From assembly GCA_003141675.1 (NCBI GenBank), contig PLND01000100.1, positions 1 to 34,298 of the forward strand: a DNA stretch of 34,298 nucleotides, read 5' to 3'. Below, piece after piece: positions 16,686 through 24,824 of this stretch. The notes under the pieces are model-generated. The model was not told the origin of the DNA. It saw only the letters and a list, made by a program, of their open reading frames with translations, and searched no databases. The first letter of the stretch is position 1. Each line of letters opens with the position of its first letter. The stretch comes from Anaerolineae bacterium (lineage in GTDB: Bacteria; Chloroflexota; Anaerolineae; Anaerolineales; RBG-16-64-43). Made by a program: the position numbers and the translations under genes.

Positions 16686-16931
16686 ATGGATCCCAGGTTT
16701 CCCGATATCTTTCTGCAATCGATGCGGTACATAGGGGCGGGTTTGGCGATGATCGGCGCGACCGGCGCCGGGGTGGGCATCGGCCTAGTGGCGATGGGCG
16801 GCGTCCAATCCATCGGCCGCAATCCGGACGCCACGTCGACGATTCTCACCTATATGCTCCTGGGCATCGTCTTCTCTGAAACGATCGCGATCTACGCCAT
16901 GGCCATGGCGATGATTATTTTGTTTGTGTAA
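16686..16931 (+). CDS. atpE: ATP synthase Fo subunit c
   Basis: An 81-residue hairpin of two helices. Helix 1 has the packing motif GATGAGVGIG, the polar loop is RNPD (residues 45-48), and helix 2 holds the ion-binding glutamate E65 in VFSETIAIY. The Na-binding glutamine of sodium-type c-rings is not visible in helix 1, so proton coupling is more likely. The start with SD CGGAGG fits the family length; the frame is open far upstream inside atpB. Confidence 0.93.
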   Translation: MDPRFPDIFLQSMRYIGAGLAMIGATGAGVGIGLVAMGGVQSIGRNPDATSTILTYMLLGIVFSETIAIYAMAMAMIILFV

Positions 16932-16943
16932 AAGAGGCGTCTT

Positions 16944-17687
16944 ATGGAGAAGCTGGGATTAAATTTAGGAACCTTTCTTTTCTACCTCTTCAATTTTGTG
17001 GCGCTCATGATCGTTCTCAGCGCCTGGATCTACCAGCCGGTCGTGAAGGCGCTGGAAGACCGCCGCCAGAAGATCGCCAAGGGATTGGAAGACGCCCAGG
17101 TTGCGGCCAGCGCCCGGGCCAAGGCGGAGACCGACGCGCAGCACGTCCTCGGGCTGGCGCAGCAGGAAGCCTCCCGCAAGCTCCGCGAGGCGACGGAGAA
17201 CGCGGAAAAGGCGGCGCAGGAAGTGCGCGCGGCGGCGGAGAAAGACATCGCCGCGCTGCGTGAGTCCGCCGCGGCCGACATCCGCTCCCAGCGCGATAGG
17301 ATGTTGGCGGAGGTCCGTCCCGAGGTGGCCGCCCTCGCCATCGCCGCGACCCAGAAACTCATCGGCGAGGCGCTCGATGAGAAACGCCAACGGGCACTGA
17401 TCGACGAGTTTTTTAGCGGTGTGAAGTCGGGAAAAGTGGTGCTGCTCGAGGAAACCGGCGAGACGCCCTCCGCCGCGGAAGCCGAGGTAGTGAGCGCGTT
17501 GCCCCTTACCGAATCCGAGCAATCTTCCATCCGCGCCGAAGTGGGCCGGAAGGCGGGCGCGGGGGTGCGGATCACGTTTCAGGTGGATCCGGACGTGCTG
17601 GGGGGATTGAAGGTCCGCATCGGGGACCGCGTCATCGACGGAACAGTGGCCGGCCGGATCGACAATCTGCGAAAAACGATGCAATAG
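16944..17687 (+). CDS. atpF: ATP synthase subunit b fused to delta C-terminal domain
   Basis: A 247-residue protein. One N-terminal membrane helix (about residues 10-30) is followed by a long Ala/Glu/Lys/Arg-rich coiled coil (40-165), as in subunit b. The last 65 residues (about 180-247) contain LPLTESEQ and VDPDVLGGLKVRIGDRVIDG, which is the C-terminal signature of subunit delta (AtpH). The N-terminal helical-bundle domain of delta, which grips the alpha subunits, is not present. The peripheral stalk is thus partly made as one chain. In a complete operon atpA, atpG, atpD and atpC should follow, but here murE does. Confidence 0.88.
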   Translation: MEKLGLNLGTFLFYLFNFVALMIVLSAWIYQPVVKALEDRRQKIAKGLEDAQVAASARAKAETDAQHVLGLAQQEASRKLREATENAEKAAQEVRAAAEKDIAALRESAAADIRSQRDRMLAEVRPEVAALAIAATQKLIGEALDEKRQRALIDEFFSGVKSGKVVLLEETGETPSAAEAEVVSALPLTESEQSSIRAEVGRKAGAGVRITFQVDPDVLGGLKVRIGDRVIDGTVAGRIDNLRKTMQ

Positions 17688-17802
17688 GCGGGCGGAAGAA
17701 TCTCCATAAGCTTCGCCGCCCCATCCCCTCCTCTCGGGCGTGGCAAAACAGCGAAAGCTGCTTCCACCGGAAGCCTTAATCCGGCCCTAACTTTATCCCG
17801 GG

Positions 17803-17808
17803 TATAAT
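17803..17808 (+). promoter_or_regulatory. -10 box for murE
   Basis: TATAAT in CGGGTATAATCGCGG, 21 bases before ATG 17830 and six before an in-frame TTG. No convincing -35 is visible. Its presence suggests murE has its own promoter rather than belonging to the atp operon. Confidence 0.5.
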
Positions 17809-17829
17809 CGCGGCTTGGATTCCGCCGTT

Positions 17830-19395
17830 ATGCGCCTTTCCGAGCTGACCTCCGCTCTGCCGTCCGGCTCCCTTCCTCCGGGGATTGACCGGGAAATTAC
17901 CGGCGTGTCGTACGATTCACGCCGGATCAAGCCCGGAAATATTTTCGTGGCCTGCCCCGGGGAAAAGGCGGACGGACAGGCGTTCATTCCGCAGGCAATT
18001 TCCGCCGGAGCGGCGGTGGTTATGGGCGAGCGCGAGCAACCGGGATTGACGGTTCCCTACATCCGCGTTGCGGAGGCGCGCCTGGCGCTCGGGCTGATTT
18101 CAGCGGCGTGGTTCGGTTTTCCATCACGCCGGATGGTAATGATCGGGGTGACCGGAACCGACGGAAAAACGACCACGGTCAACCTGATTTACAACATTCT
18201 AAAAAATGCCGGAATTCGCGCCGGGATGATCAGTACGGTCGGCGCGGTGATCGACGGGCTCGAAATGGACACCGGCTTTCATGTGACCACACCGGATTCC
18301 ACGACGCTACAGGGGTATCTGGCGCAGATGGCGGACGCCGGACTCACCCATTGCGTTTTGGAAGTAACCTCGCACGGATTGGCTCAGCAGCGCGTGGCGG
18401 GTTGCGATTTCGACGTGGCGGCGCTGACCAATATCACCCGCGAGCATCTCGATTACCACGGCACCTTCGAAGCCTACCGCGCCGTGAAGGCGGGTCTTTT
18501 TACCAGGCTTGGGTCCGCACCGGCCAAACCGTTTTTTGCGGCGCGGATGGCGGTTCTCAACGCCGACGATCCGTCTTTTGAGTACCTGCGTGCCCAGGTT
18601 ATGGTTCCGGTCGTTACGTACGGCCGGCGGCAACCGGCGGACTTCTCCGGCAAGGACGTGCGCGCGGATGGGGATGGAATTCGTCTGATGGTCCACACGC
18701 CGGCCGGAGAGATCCCGGTCGAGTGCGGGCACACGGGCGTTTATAATTCGGATAACATTCTCGCCGCAATGGCGGTGGCGGTAGCGGCCCTCGGCGTGAG
18801 CCCCGGGACGGCGGCCGAAGCGATCGCGTCCATGCCGGGCGTGCCCGGGCGATGGGAGAAAATCGACCTGGGCCAGGAGTTCGCTGCGATCGTGGATTTT
18901 GCGCATACGCCCAACGCGCTTCGCGCCGTGCTTGAAGCCGTGCGAACGCAAACCCGGGATCACGGCCGGGTGATCGCCGTCTTCGGCTCGGCCGGTTTGC
19001 GCGACCGCGAGAAACGCCCCCGGCTGGCGGCGGCCGGCATCGACCTGGCGGACCTGACCGTGCTGACCGCCGAAGACCCGCGCTCGGAGTCGCTTACCTC
19101 CATTCTCGAGGAGATGGCCGCCGGCGCGCGCGCCCACGGAGGCGTGGAAGGAAAGACGTTCTTCCGAATTCCGGACCGCGGAGCGGCGCTGCGTTTTGCC
19201 GTGCAGTCGGCCCGCAAGGGAGACGTAGTGATTGCTTGCGGAAAGGGACATGAACAGTCGATGTGCTTCGGCGAGGTAGAATATCCGTGGGATGACCGCC
19301 GGGCGTTACGCGCCGCGCTGGCCGGGCGTTTGGGAGTTCCCGGTCCGGTGATGCCGGTGTTGCCCACATCAAATGGCGTGAAGGAGGAGATTTGA
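17830..19395 (+). CDS. murE: UDP-N-acetylmuramoyl-tripeptide synthetase MurE
   Basis: A 521-residue Mur ligase. The N-terminal UDP-binding domain has VSYDSRRIKPGNIFV, the ATP-binding P-loop is TGTDGKTTT (108-116), and the central domain has VTTPDSTTLQ, LEVTSHGL and LTNITREHLDYH. The C-terminal domain shows VFGSAGLRDREKRP, TAEDPRSE and GKGHEQ. It adds the third amino acid of the peptidoglycan stem. The EDPR sequence occupies the place of the DNPR motif that recognises diaminopimelate; the Arg is kept but the Asn is changed, so the amino acid used (diaminopimelate or another diamino acid) is not certain. An alternative TTG start lies 15 bases upstream. The stop overlaps the next gene. Confidence 0.88.
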   Translation: MRLSELTSALPSGSLPPGIDREITGVSYDSRRIKPGNIFVACPGEKADGQAFIPQAISAGAAVVMGEREQPGLTVPYIRVAEARLALGLISAAWFGFPSRRMVMIGVTGTDGKTTTVNLIYNILKNAGIRAGMISTVGAVIDGLEMDTGFHVTTPDSTTLQGYLAQMADAGLTHCVLEVTSHGLAQQRVAGCDFDVAALTNITREHLDYHGTFEAYRAVKAGLFTRLGSAPAKPFFAARMAVLNADDPSFEYLRAQVMVPVVTYGRRQPADFSGKDVRADGDGIRLMVHTPAGEIPVECGHTGVYNSDNILAAMAVAVAALGVSPGTAAEAIASMPGVPGRWEKIDLGQEFAAIVDFAHTPNALRAVLEAVRTQTRDHGRVIAVFGSAGLRDREKRPRLAAAGIDLADLTVLTAEDPRSESLTSILEEMAAGARAHGGVEGKTFFRIPDRGAALRFAVQSARKGDVVIACGKGHEQSMCFGEVEYPWDDRRALRAALAGRLGVPGPVMPVLPTSNGVKEEI

Positions 19396-20687
19396 TCCGA
19401 CGTATAGCTCGAAAACACTTGTTTATTTTCATCGCTCCGGCAGTGCTGGTCGTTTTGACCTCCTGCGGGAAGACCACGCCCACGGAGTTTTCGATGCGCG
19501 GGTTTGGAACTCCGGTCAGTACGGTGGCGAATTGGACAAACCCGCCTCCGATGGTCATCGATCGCACAAAGATTTATATCGCCGATTTTCAGACCGTCGC
19601 AGGCGAGTTCCGGGTACAGCTACTGGCCGATAAGGCCCCCTTCACGGTGAACAGTTTTGTGTTTCTGGCCCGCCAGGGGTTCTACAATAACACCACCTTC
19701 CACCGGGTGATTCAGGATTTCATGGCTCAGGGGGGCGATCCGACCGGGACCGGAAGCGGAGGCCCCGGCTATGCATTCGATGATGAAATTTCCCCGGACC
19801 TGAAATTCGACAAACCGGGCGTGATGGCCATGGCCAATTCCGGGCCGAACACCAATGGCAGCCAGTTCTTCATCACCTTTACTACCCAATCGGCATTGGA
19901 CGGCCGCTACACGATCTTTGGCCAGGTGGTCTCGGGGATGGACGTAGTGCTTAAGCTCAAGCTTCGGGACCCCTCAACTTCGCCGACCTTCACCGGCGAT
20001 GCGCTCTATTCGGTGACGATCTCGGAAAGTCCGATCAGCCTGCTTCCCGGACCCACGCCCACGCCCACGCTCCATTCCCCGGCCCAGACGCCGGGCGTGC
20101 ACTCCTTTGCGACCATGTCGGTGACCGCGCGCGCCAACCTGTTTACCGGACCGCCCCCCATGACGATCGACGTCACCCATACCTATCAGGCGATCGTCGA
20201 CACCACCAAGGGCAGACTGGTCTTCGACCTTGACGCCGCGGACGCGCCGCAGAGCGTCAACAACTTCGTGGTTCTGGCGCAAATGGGTTTTTGGGATAAC
20301 TTCCCGATCAACTACGTCAAGGGGCACGATTTCATCCTAACCGGAGAGCCGGCGGGACTGCAGGACAGCGATATCGGTTACACCCTGCCGATTGAAAAAG
20401 GACTCTCCAACGAGGCTGGATCGCTCGGATATTGGATTTCCACAGGCAATACGCTTTCCAGCGGCAGCCAACTGTACATTCTGATGGTGGGTCACAAAGA
20501 ATTAGACGGGAAGAATACGGCCTTCGGAAGAATCGCCGGGAAAGACGGTTTAGTCCTGGCCAATCAACTCACGATGGATGATCGCATCCTGTCCATCACC
20601 ATTATCGACAATCCCTCGACCCCGACGATGGCGCCGACAACGACACCGACACCGACGCCGACCTTGACGCCGACGCAAACGAAATAA
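19392..20687 (+). CDS. Two-domain cyclophilin-type PPIase lipoprotein
   Basis: A 431-residue exported protein. The start is TTG 19392 overlapping the murE stop (TTGA), with the perfect SD AAGGAGG. A signal peptide ends in the lipobox LTSC (Cys25). Residues about 55-215 form an intact cyclophilin domain with FHRVIQDFMAQGGDPTG and MANSGPNTNGSQFFIT. A Pro/Thr linker (PGPTPTPT) leads to a second cyclophilin-like domain (about 245-405) that lacks the FHR and QFFIT motifs and may be only a binding fold. The C-terminus is a Thr/Pro tail. It probably assists folding of secreted proteins at the cell surface. Confidence 0.85.
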   Translation: MIRRIARKHLFIFIAPAVLVVLTSCGKTTPTEFSMRGFGTPVSTVANWTNPPPMVIDRTKIYIADFQTVAGEFRVQLLADKAPFTVNSFVFLARQGFYNNTTFHRVIQDFMAQGGDPTGTGSGGPGYAFDDEISPDLKFDKPGVMAMANSGPNTNGSQFFITFTTQSALDGRYTIFGQVVSGMDVVLKLKLRDPSTSPTFTGDALYSVTISESPISLLPGPTPTPTLHSPAQTPGVHSFATMSVTARANLFTGPPPMTIDVTHTYQAIVDTTKGRLVFDLDAADAPQSVNNFVVLAQMGFWDNFPINYVKGHDFILTGEPAGLQDSDIGYTLPIEKGLSNEAGSLGYWISTGNTLSSGSQLYILMVGHKELDGKNTAFGRIAGKDGLVLANQLTMDDRILSITIIDNPSTPTMAPTTTPTPTPTLTPTQTK

Positions 20688-20709
20688 ATTTCCACGCCGA
20701 TTGTCTGCC

Positions 20710-20747
20710 AATGGCCGGCGGTATCTCCGCCGGCCATTTTCTTTTTC
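20710..20747 (+). terminator. Rho-independent terminator after the PPIase gene
   Basis: AATGGCCGGCGG pairs perfectly with CCGCCGGCCATT around a TATCT loop, followed by TTTTCTTTTTC. It closes the murE-PPIase transcript. Confidence 0.85.
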
Positions 20748-20863
20748 TCTCGAGTATCCCCCCGTTCCCGGAAGACCGTAAAAGAAGCTTGCAGAACCCG
20801 CCCTGGTCTCGGCAATGACATTCCTGCCCGCCCATTCCGGCGGCGGTTTTCCTTCCCCCGCGG

Positions 20864-20892
20864 TTGCACCCCGGCGAGCGAACGCATACAAT
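20864..20892 (+). promoter_or_regulatory. Sigma70 promoter for the first lipoprotein gene
   Basis: TTGCAC (20864-20869), a 17-base spacer and TACAAT (20887-20892). Transcription would begin near 20899, so the coding start must be downstream, in agreement with GTG 20942. Confidence 0.65.
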
Positions 20893-20941
20893 GGAAGCGG
20901 ATCGTTGCTCGCAAGTTGCTGCTTCCTCTGCGGGAGATGCC

Positions 20942-22318
20942 GTGGCGCAAAGCCTTCCTCTTCGAAAGCCTATTCTTTCATTTCTTACTCTGATGCTGCT
21001 TGTACTCGGATGCACCCTGACCGGCGCGGGGACCGCGAATCTGGCCGCCACGCAAACCGCATTGGCGCACGCCGTCATCCAATATTCCACTTCAGCCGGC
21101 GGTTCGCCTACGCCGATGTCAACTCCCATGCCAGGATCGCGGATCGCGCCGTCCCCGACCCGCACCCAGACCCCGGCATTCACACCGACCGCATCGTCCA
21201 CCGCCACGCAAACCGCAACCTTGACCGTGGTTCACCTGTCCACGCCGCCGGGAGAAAGCGGAACGACCCGCTATATTATAGATCCCGTCGCGAAGGACTA
21301 TGCTGCGCAGAAGCGGGCACCCGCCGGCGCGGACGTTTATGCGGGCAACCGCTACGAGCGCCCATTTACCGCGGAGACGATGGACTATCTTCCGGATGTG
21401 GACCTGGAGCGGGTGGAACTGCGGATCGATTCGCCGTGGGTTTACGTCACCTTCCAGTTCGTCGCCGCGCGGCCGGATGGGATCGGGAAGACGATGTACG
21501 GCGCGGAGTTCGACACCAACAAGGACGGCCGCGGGGATTACCTGGTATGGGGAGCCTCGCCCTCCGATGGGAATTGGACTGCAACCGGTGTGGAAGTATG
21601 GAAGGATTCGGATTACGACGTCGGCGGGCCCCGTCCGCAGCTCAGCGACGCTCCCTGGACAGGCGGGAACGGGTACGACCGGAAAATATTTATCGGAGGG
21701 CAGGGGGCGGACCCAGACTTGGCGTGGATCCGACAAATCGAGGACGGAGCCAAGGTGCAGCTGGCGTTTAAATATTCCGCGATCGGCAACGCGCCGCAAT
21801 TTTTATGGAACGGTCTGGCGGACTGGGGCGTGCGCCGGCCGGATTGGTTTGATTACAACGACCATTTCACGCAGGCCGACGCCGGCTCGCCGCTGCCGAT
21901 CCAGTCGGATTTCTACCCGCTCAAGGCGCTCTGGGGCGTTGACAACACTTGCCATGACGCGTATGGGTTCACTCCCACCGGCATGGAACCCGGCCTTTGC
22001 CAGTATTATGGAAGGATATCCGGCCAACTCTGTTGGGATATCAATCATACCGGCACGTGCGATGCAACTGAGCTAAGTCCGGCGTCCATCGCGGGCGACG
22101 CGATATCCCTCGGGCAGGGCGCGTGCCCAGCTTCCGGTTTTAAATCAACGGTGACCGATTCCCAAGGCCGGTATTCAATAACCGATCTTCCGGCGGGAAC
22201 CTATTGCCTCGGTTTTAAGCATGTTCCCGCGCCGGGATTCCTGATAAATCCCAATCCAATGACCGTGACCCTAGCACCGGGAGAAGCGAAGGCCGTCAAT
22301 TTAAGCATCCCCTGGTAA
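20942..22318 (+). CDS. Surface lipoprotein with Ca-loop-like and SdrD B-like domains (copy 1)
   Basis: A 458-residue lipoprotein starting at GTG 20942 with GGGAG as SD; the open frame begins at 20864, but that lies in the -35 box. The signal peptide ends in LVLGC (Cys24). A Ser/Thr/Pro linker (about 50-100) precedes a domain of about 250 residues that I do not recognise, containing YGAEFDTNKDGRGDYLVWG (a Ca-binding-loop-like D-x-N-x-DG-x-GD) and VEVWKDSDYDVGG. The C-terminal 90 residues (ISGQLCWDINHTG, then TDSQGRYSITDLPAGTYCL) resemble SdrD B or carboxypeptidase-regulatory-like beta sandwiches. The next gene encodes a close paralogue. Function unknown; probably surface exposed. Confidence 0.8.
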   Translation: MAQSLPLRKPILSFLTLMLLVLGCTLTGAGTANLAATQTALAHAVIQYSTSAGGSPTPMSTPMPGSRIAPSPTRTQTPAFTPTASSTATQTATLTVVHLSTPPGESGTTRYIIDPVAKDYAAQKRAPAGADVYAGNRYERPFTAETMDYLPDVDLERVELRIDSPWVYVTFQFVAARPDGIGKTMYGAEFDTNKDGRGDYLVWGASPSDGNWTATGVEVWKDSDYDVGGPRPQLSDAPWTGGNGYDRKIFIGGQGADPDLAWIRQIEDGAKVQLAFKYSAIGNAPQFLWNGLADWGVRRPDWFDYNDHFTQADAGSPLPIQSDFYPLKALWGVDNTCHDAYGFTPTGMEPGLCQYYGRISGQLCWDINHTGTCDATELSPASIAGDAISLGQGACPASGFKSTVTDSQGRYSITDLPAGTYCLGFKHVPAPGFLINPNPMTVTLAPGEAKAVNLSIPW

Positions 22319-22428
22319 GCGGGATGTCGGAGCGTAACGGGACTTGCGCGCGCGGTATTCGAACGGAGAAACGTGGGTACTACCGGATCGACAAACCGGA
22401 AATTGATTTATTTCCAGGAGGGAATTTC

Positions 22429-23775
22429 ATGCCAACCAACTTCCACAAATTATTCGCGTTCTTCCTTTTGGGTGCGGTCTTGCTCTTGATGGGGTGCAAC
22501 CTGTCCGGCGCGGCGGCGGGAGGAACCTCGGCCGTCACGTCTGGATCGGAATCAACCGTTCCGCCGGGTTCGGCGTTTACCGAAACGGCGGGCGCGTCGA
22601 CTCCGTCCGACACACAACCGCCGACGAAGACCCCGAATCCGACAGCGACTTACACGATCGTCCACCTGATGACCCCGGTCGACACCAGCGGAACCACGCG
22701 CTTCATCACCGACCTCAAGACCAAGGACTATGCGGCGCAAAAGAAGGCAATCGGCGGCGATGATTTTTCGACCAACCGCTACGAACGGCCGTTCACCGCC
22801 AAGGAGATGGTCTATCTTCCCGACGTGGACCTGACGCGGGTGGAGATGAAAATACAGTCGCCGTGGGTGTATATCACCTTCGAGTTTGCCGGGCCGCGCG
22901 CAGAGGGCATCGGGCAGACGATGTACGGGGCCGAGTTCGACACCAACCGGGACGGCCGCGGGGAATACTTGGTATGGGGCGCCTCGCCGCCCAGCGGGAC
23001 ATGGACCACCGACGGTGTGGAAGTATGGAAGGATACGAACTTTGACGTGGGAGGCCCGACACCCCAGGTGACCAATGCCCCCTGGAACCTCGGCGACGGA
23101 TACGATAAAAGTTTGGTCGCGAGCGGCAAAGGCGACGACCCGGACCTGGCCTGGATCCGGCAGACCGAGGGCGGGGCGAAGGTGCAACTCGCCTTCAAAT
23201 ACTCCGCGATCGGCAACGCGCCGCAATTCCTATGGAACGGGCTGGCGGATGCCGGCGTGCGCAATCCAAAGTGGTTCGATTACAACGATCACTTTACCCA
23301 GGCGGAAGCGGGTTCCCCGTACCCGGTGCAGCCGACGTTATACCCCTTGAACGCCCTCTACGCGCTCGATAATACCTGCCGCGACCCGTTTGGGTTTACC
23401 CCGACGGGAACCGAACCGGGGTTGTGCGCGTACTTCGGCACTATTTCCGGAACAGTCTTCCGGGATCAGTATGCTCCAAATCCTCCGGCCACCATCGACA
23501 ATGGAATTCTCGATGCCAACGAACCGGTCTGGCCGCACGGCGGGATCAACCTCGGGCAGGGTGCCTGTCCTGCGTCAGGATATAAAACTGCCTCGATCGG
23601 ATCGTCCGGCACGTACTCGTTCCCGGGACTTCCGATCGGTGCGTACTGCATCCATTTCTCCCCAGGTGGTCCAACGGTTTATACCACCTCGCCGACAGAC
23701 GTCCCGGTCACTCTGGTCGCCGATGGACATGTGGTAGTCAACTTCGGAGTCGATTGGGTTGATGCACCGAGGTAG
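22429..23775 (+). CDS. Surface lipoprotein, tandem paralogue (copy 2)
   Basis: A 448-residue lipoprotein starting at ATG 22429 with SD AGGAGG; the frame is open to 22324, but the SD and signal peptide fix this start. The lipobox is LMGC (Cys23). It has the same plan as its neighbour: Thr/Pro linker, a shared unrecognised domain with YGAEFDTNRDGRGEYLVWG, and a C-terminal SdrD B-like domain (ISGTVFRDQ, then SSGTYSFPGLPIGAYCI). The segment AFKYSAIGNAPQFLWNGLAD is identical in both proteins, so this is a gene duplication. The transcript ends at the strong hairpin downstream. Confidence 0.8.
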   Translation: MPTNFHKLFAFFLLGAVLLLMGCNLSGAAAGGTSAVTSGSESTVPPGSAFTETAGASTPSDTQPPTKTPNPTATYTIVHLMTPVDTSGTTRFITDLKTKDYAAQKKAIGGDDFSTNRYERPFTAKEMVYLPDVDLTRVEMKIQSPWVYITFEFAGPRAEGIGQTMYGAEFDTNRDGRGEYLVWGASPPSGTWTTDGVEVWKDTNFDVGGPTPQVTNAPWNLGDGYDKSLVASGKGDDPDLAWIRQTEGGAKVQLAFKYSAIGNAPQFLWNGLADAGVRNPKWFDYNDHFTQAEAGSPYPVQPTLYPLNALYALDNTCRDPFGFTPTGTEPGLCAYFGTISGTVFRDQYAPNPPATIDNGILDANEPVWPHGGINLGQGACPASGYKTASIGSSGTYSFPGLPIGAYCIHFSPGGPTVYTTSPTDVPVTLVADGHVVVNFGVDWVDAPR

Positions 23776-23805
23776 GGAAAATTTATCAAGCGGAAAAAAT
23801 TAAAA

Positions 23806-23850
23806 ATAAAACATTCGGGACGGCTGCGATAGCCGTCCAGAATGTTTTAT
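23806..23850. terminator. Bidirectional terminator between convergent operons
   Basis: A long hairpin: AAAACATTC-G-GGACGGCT pairs with AGCCGTCC-A-GAATGTTTT around a 5-base loop, with one mismatch. A/T-rich tracts flank both sides (AAAAAATTAAAAATAAAA on the left, TTTTAT on the right), so it can end transcription from both the lipoprotein genes (+) and the operon of the MBL-like gene (-). Confidence 0.85.
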
Positions 23851-23919
23851 CTGTGGAATTAATTGGCCGGGGCTTTTTCGGGAGCTGGCCCCCATTCCGC
23901 TAACGCGCAGGGTCCACGA

Positions 23920-24804
23920 TTAGCCCGAACCTGCGCGCTCCACGGGGGCAGGCGCATGCTCGCGTTCCCACAGCACGCGCAGGCCGATCTGCAGGCGGCG
24001 CGACAGAAAATCCTTGCGCTCGGCGGGGAACGTGAAAAATTCCAAGAGCGATTGCGACGCGAGGACGATGTCCTTTTGCGGATCGCTTTTTTCCCGGATC
24101 GCGGCCGCTTTTCGCTGGGCTGCGCGCAGGAAGTTGGCGAACTTCGTCACCGCTTCGGCGTCGATCCAGCCGCCGTGCGAGCAGAACAGGCGACAATCCT
24201 TGAAGGGAGCGCGGCGCAGGAGAGCAAGAGTCTCCAGCCAGGCGTCGAACCGTCCTTCGTGCAGCAGCGGAGGCAGGGAAACCGAAACCGAATCGCCGAG
24301 AAAAAGGATTTCCTCGTCCGGAAGGTGGACCCAGCAGGCGCCGGGGGTGGTGGAGGGCGCGTGGCGGAGGATGACCGTCGCCGGATTCCAATGGAGAGTC
24401 ATCGAACCGTTGAACGCCATGGCGGGACGCGGCCAACGCAACGACATCGGATCGAGACCGTAGGAGGAGGCTTCCAGAGCAGCCAGCAGCGGACTGTTCT
24501 TGAATGAATCCTGTAGGGTTTTCATCGCGTCGGTGGTTTGCTGATGGGCCAGCAGCGTCGGCGGCTGCCCTTCGAATACGGATGCCAGATGGGCCGCGGC
24601 GAACGCGCGGTCGGGGGAGGCGTCCATCTGAATGATATAGGAAATCGTGCGGCTCTTGTCCAGAAGTTTCTTCTTCCAAATCTCCGCTTCGGTTGGAAGC
24701 AAAGGGGTATCCAGGCAGAGAATTCCGCGCGATCCCGTGACGGCGGCGACCGAATGTCCGCGGCAATTGGTTTCGACAAGGATGTGAGCGGGAAGTCTGG
24801 GCAT
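23920..24804 (-). CDS. Metallo-beta-lactamase-fold protein lacking the HxHxDH motif
   Basis: A 294-residue protein starting at ATG 24804 with GGAG as SD. The order of segments follows the MBL fold: ILVETNCRGHSVAAVTG and CLDTPLLPTEAEIW at the N-terminus, EEILFLGDSVSVSLPP in the middle and CSHGGWIDAEAV later. Where active enzymes have HxHxDH after the second strand, this protein reads DASPDR (residues 61-66), so three of the four ligands there are lost while the Asp of LGDS and the His of CSHGG remain. It is probably catalytically altered or a pseudoenzyme. It follows the histidine kinase by 20 bases and is likely its co-transcribed partner. Confidence 0.7.
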   Translation of the reverse strand: MPRLPAHILVETNCRGHSVAAVTGSRGILCLDTPLLPTEAEIWKKKLLDKSRTISYIIQMDASPDRAFAAAHLASVFEGQPPTLLAHQQTTDAMKTLQDSFKNSPLLAALEASSYGLDPMSLRWPRPAMAFNGSMTLHWNPATVILRHAPSTTPGACWVHLPDEEILFLGDSVSVSLPPLLHEGRFDAWLETLALLRRAPFKDCRLFCSHGGWIDAEAVTKFANFLRAAQRKAAAIREKSDPQKDIVLASQSLLEFFTFPAERKDFLSRRLQIGLRVLWEREHAPAPVERAGSG

Positions 24805-24824
24805 GCGTACTCCGGGTAAGGGGA

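Noticed and set aside
15204-16718. 504-codon open frame on the minus strand across the atp genes
   Set aside because: It is a shadow of atpI and atpB in GC-rich DNA; the plus-strand proteins have all family motifs.
18307-19251. 314-codon minus-strand open frame within murE
   Set aside because: Antisense shadow of murE with low-complexity His/Arg-rich translation.
20641-20680. CRISPR-like short repeats (ACGCCGACC units)
   Set aside because: They encode the Thr/Pro tail of the PPIase lipoprotein; there are no spacers.
20864-20941. Upstream start of the first lipoprotein
   Set aside because: The codon at 20864 lies in the -35 box of a good promoter. GTG 20942 has an SD and directly precedes the signal peptide.
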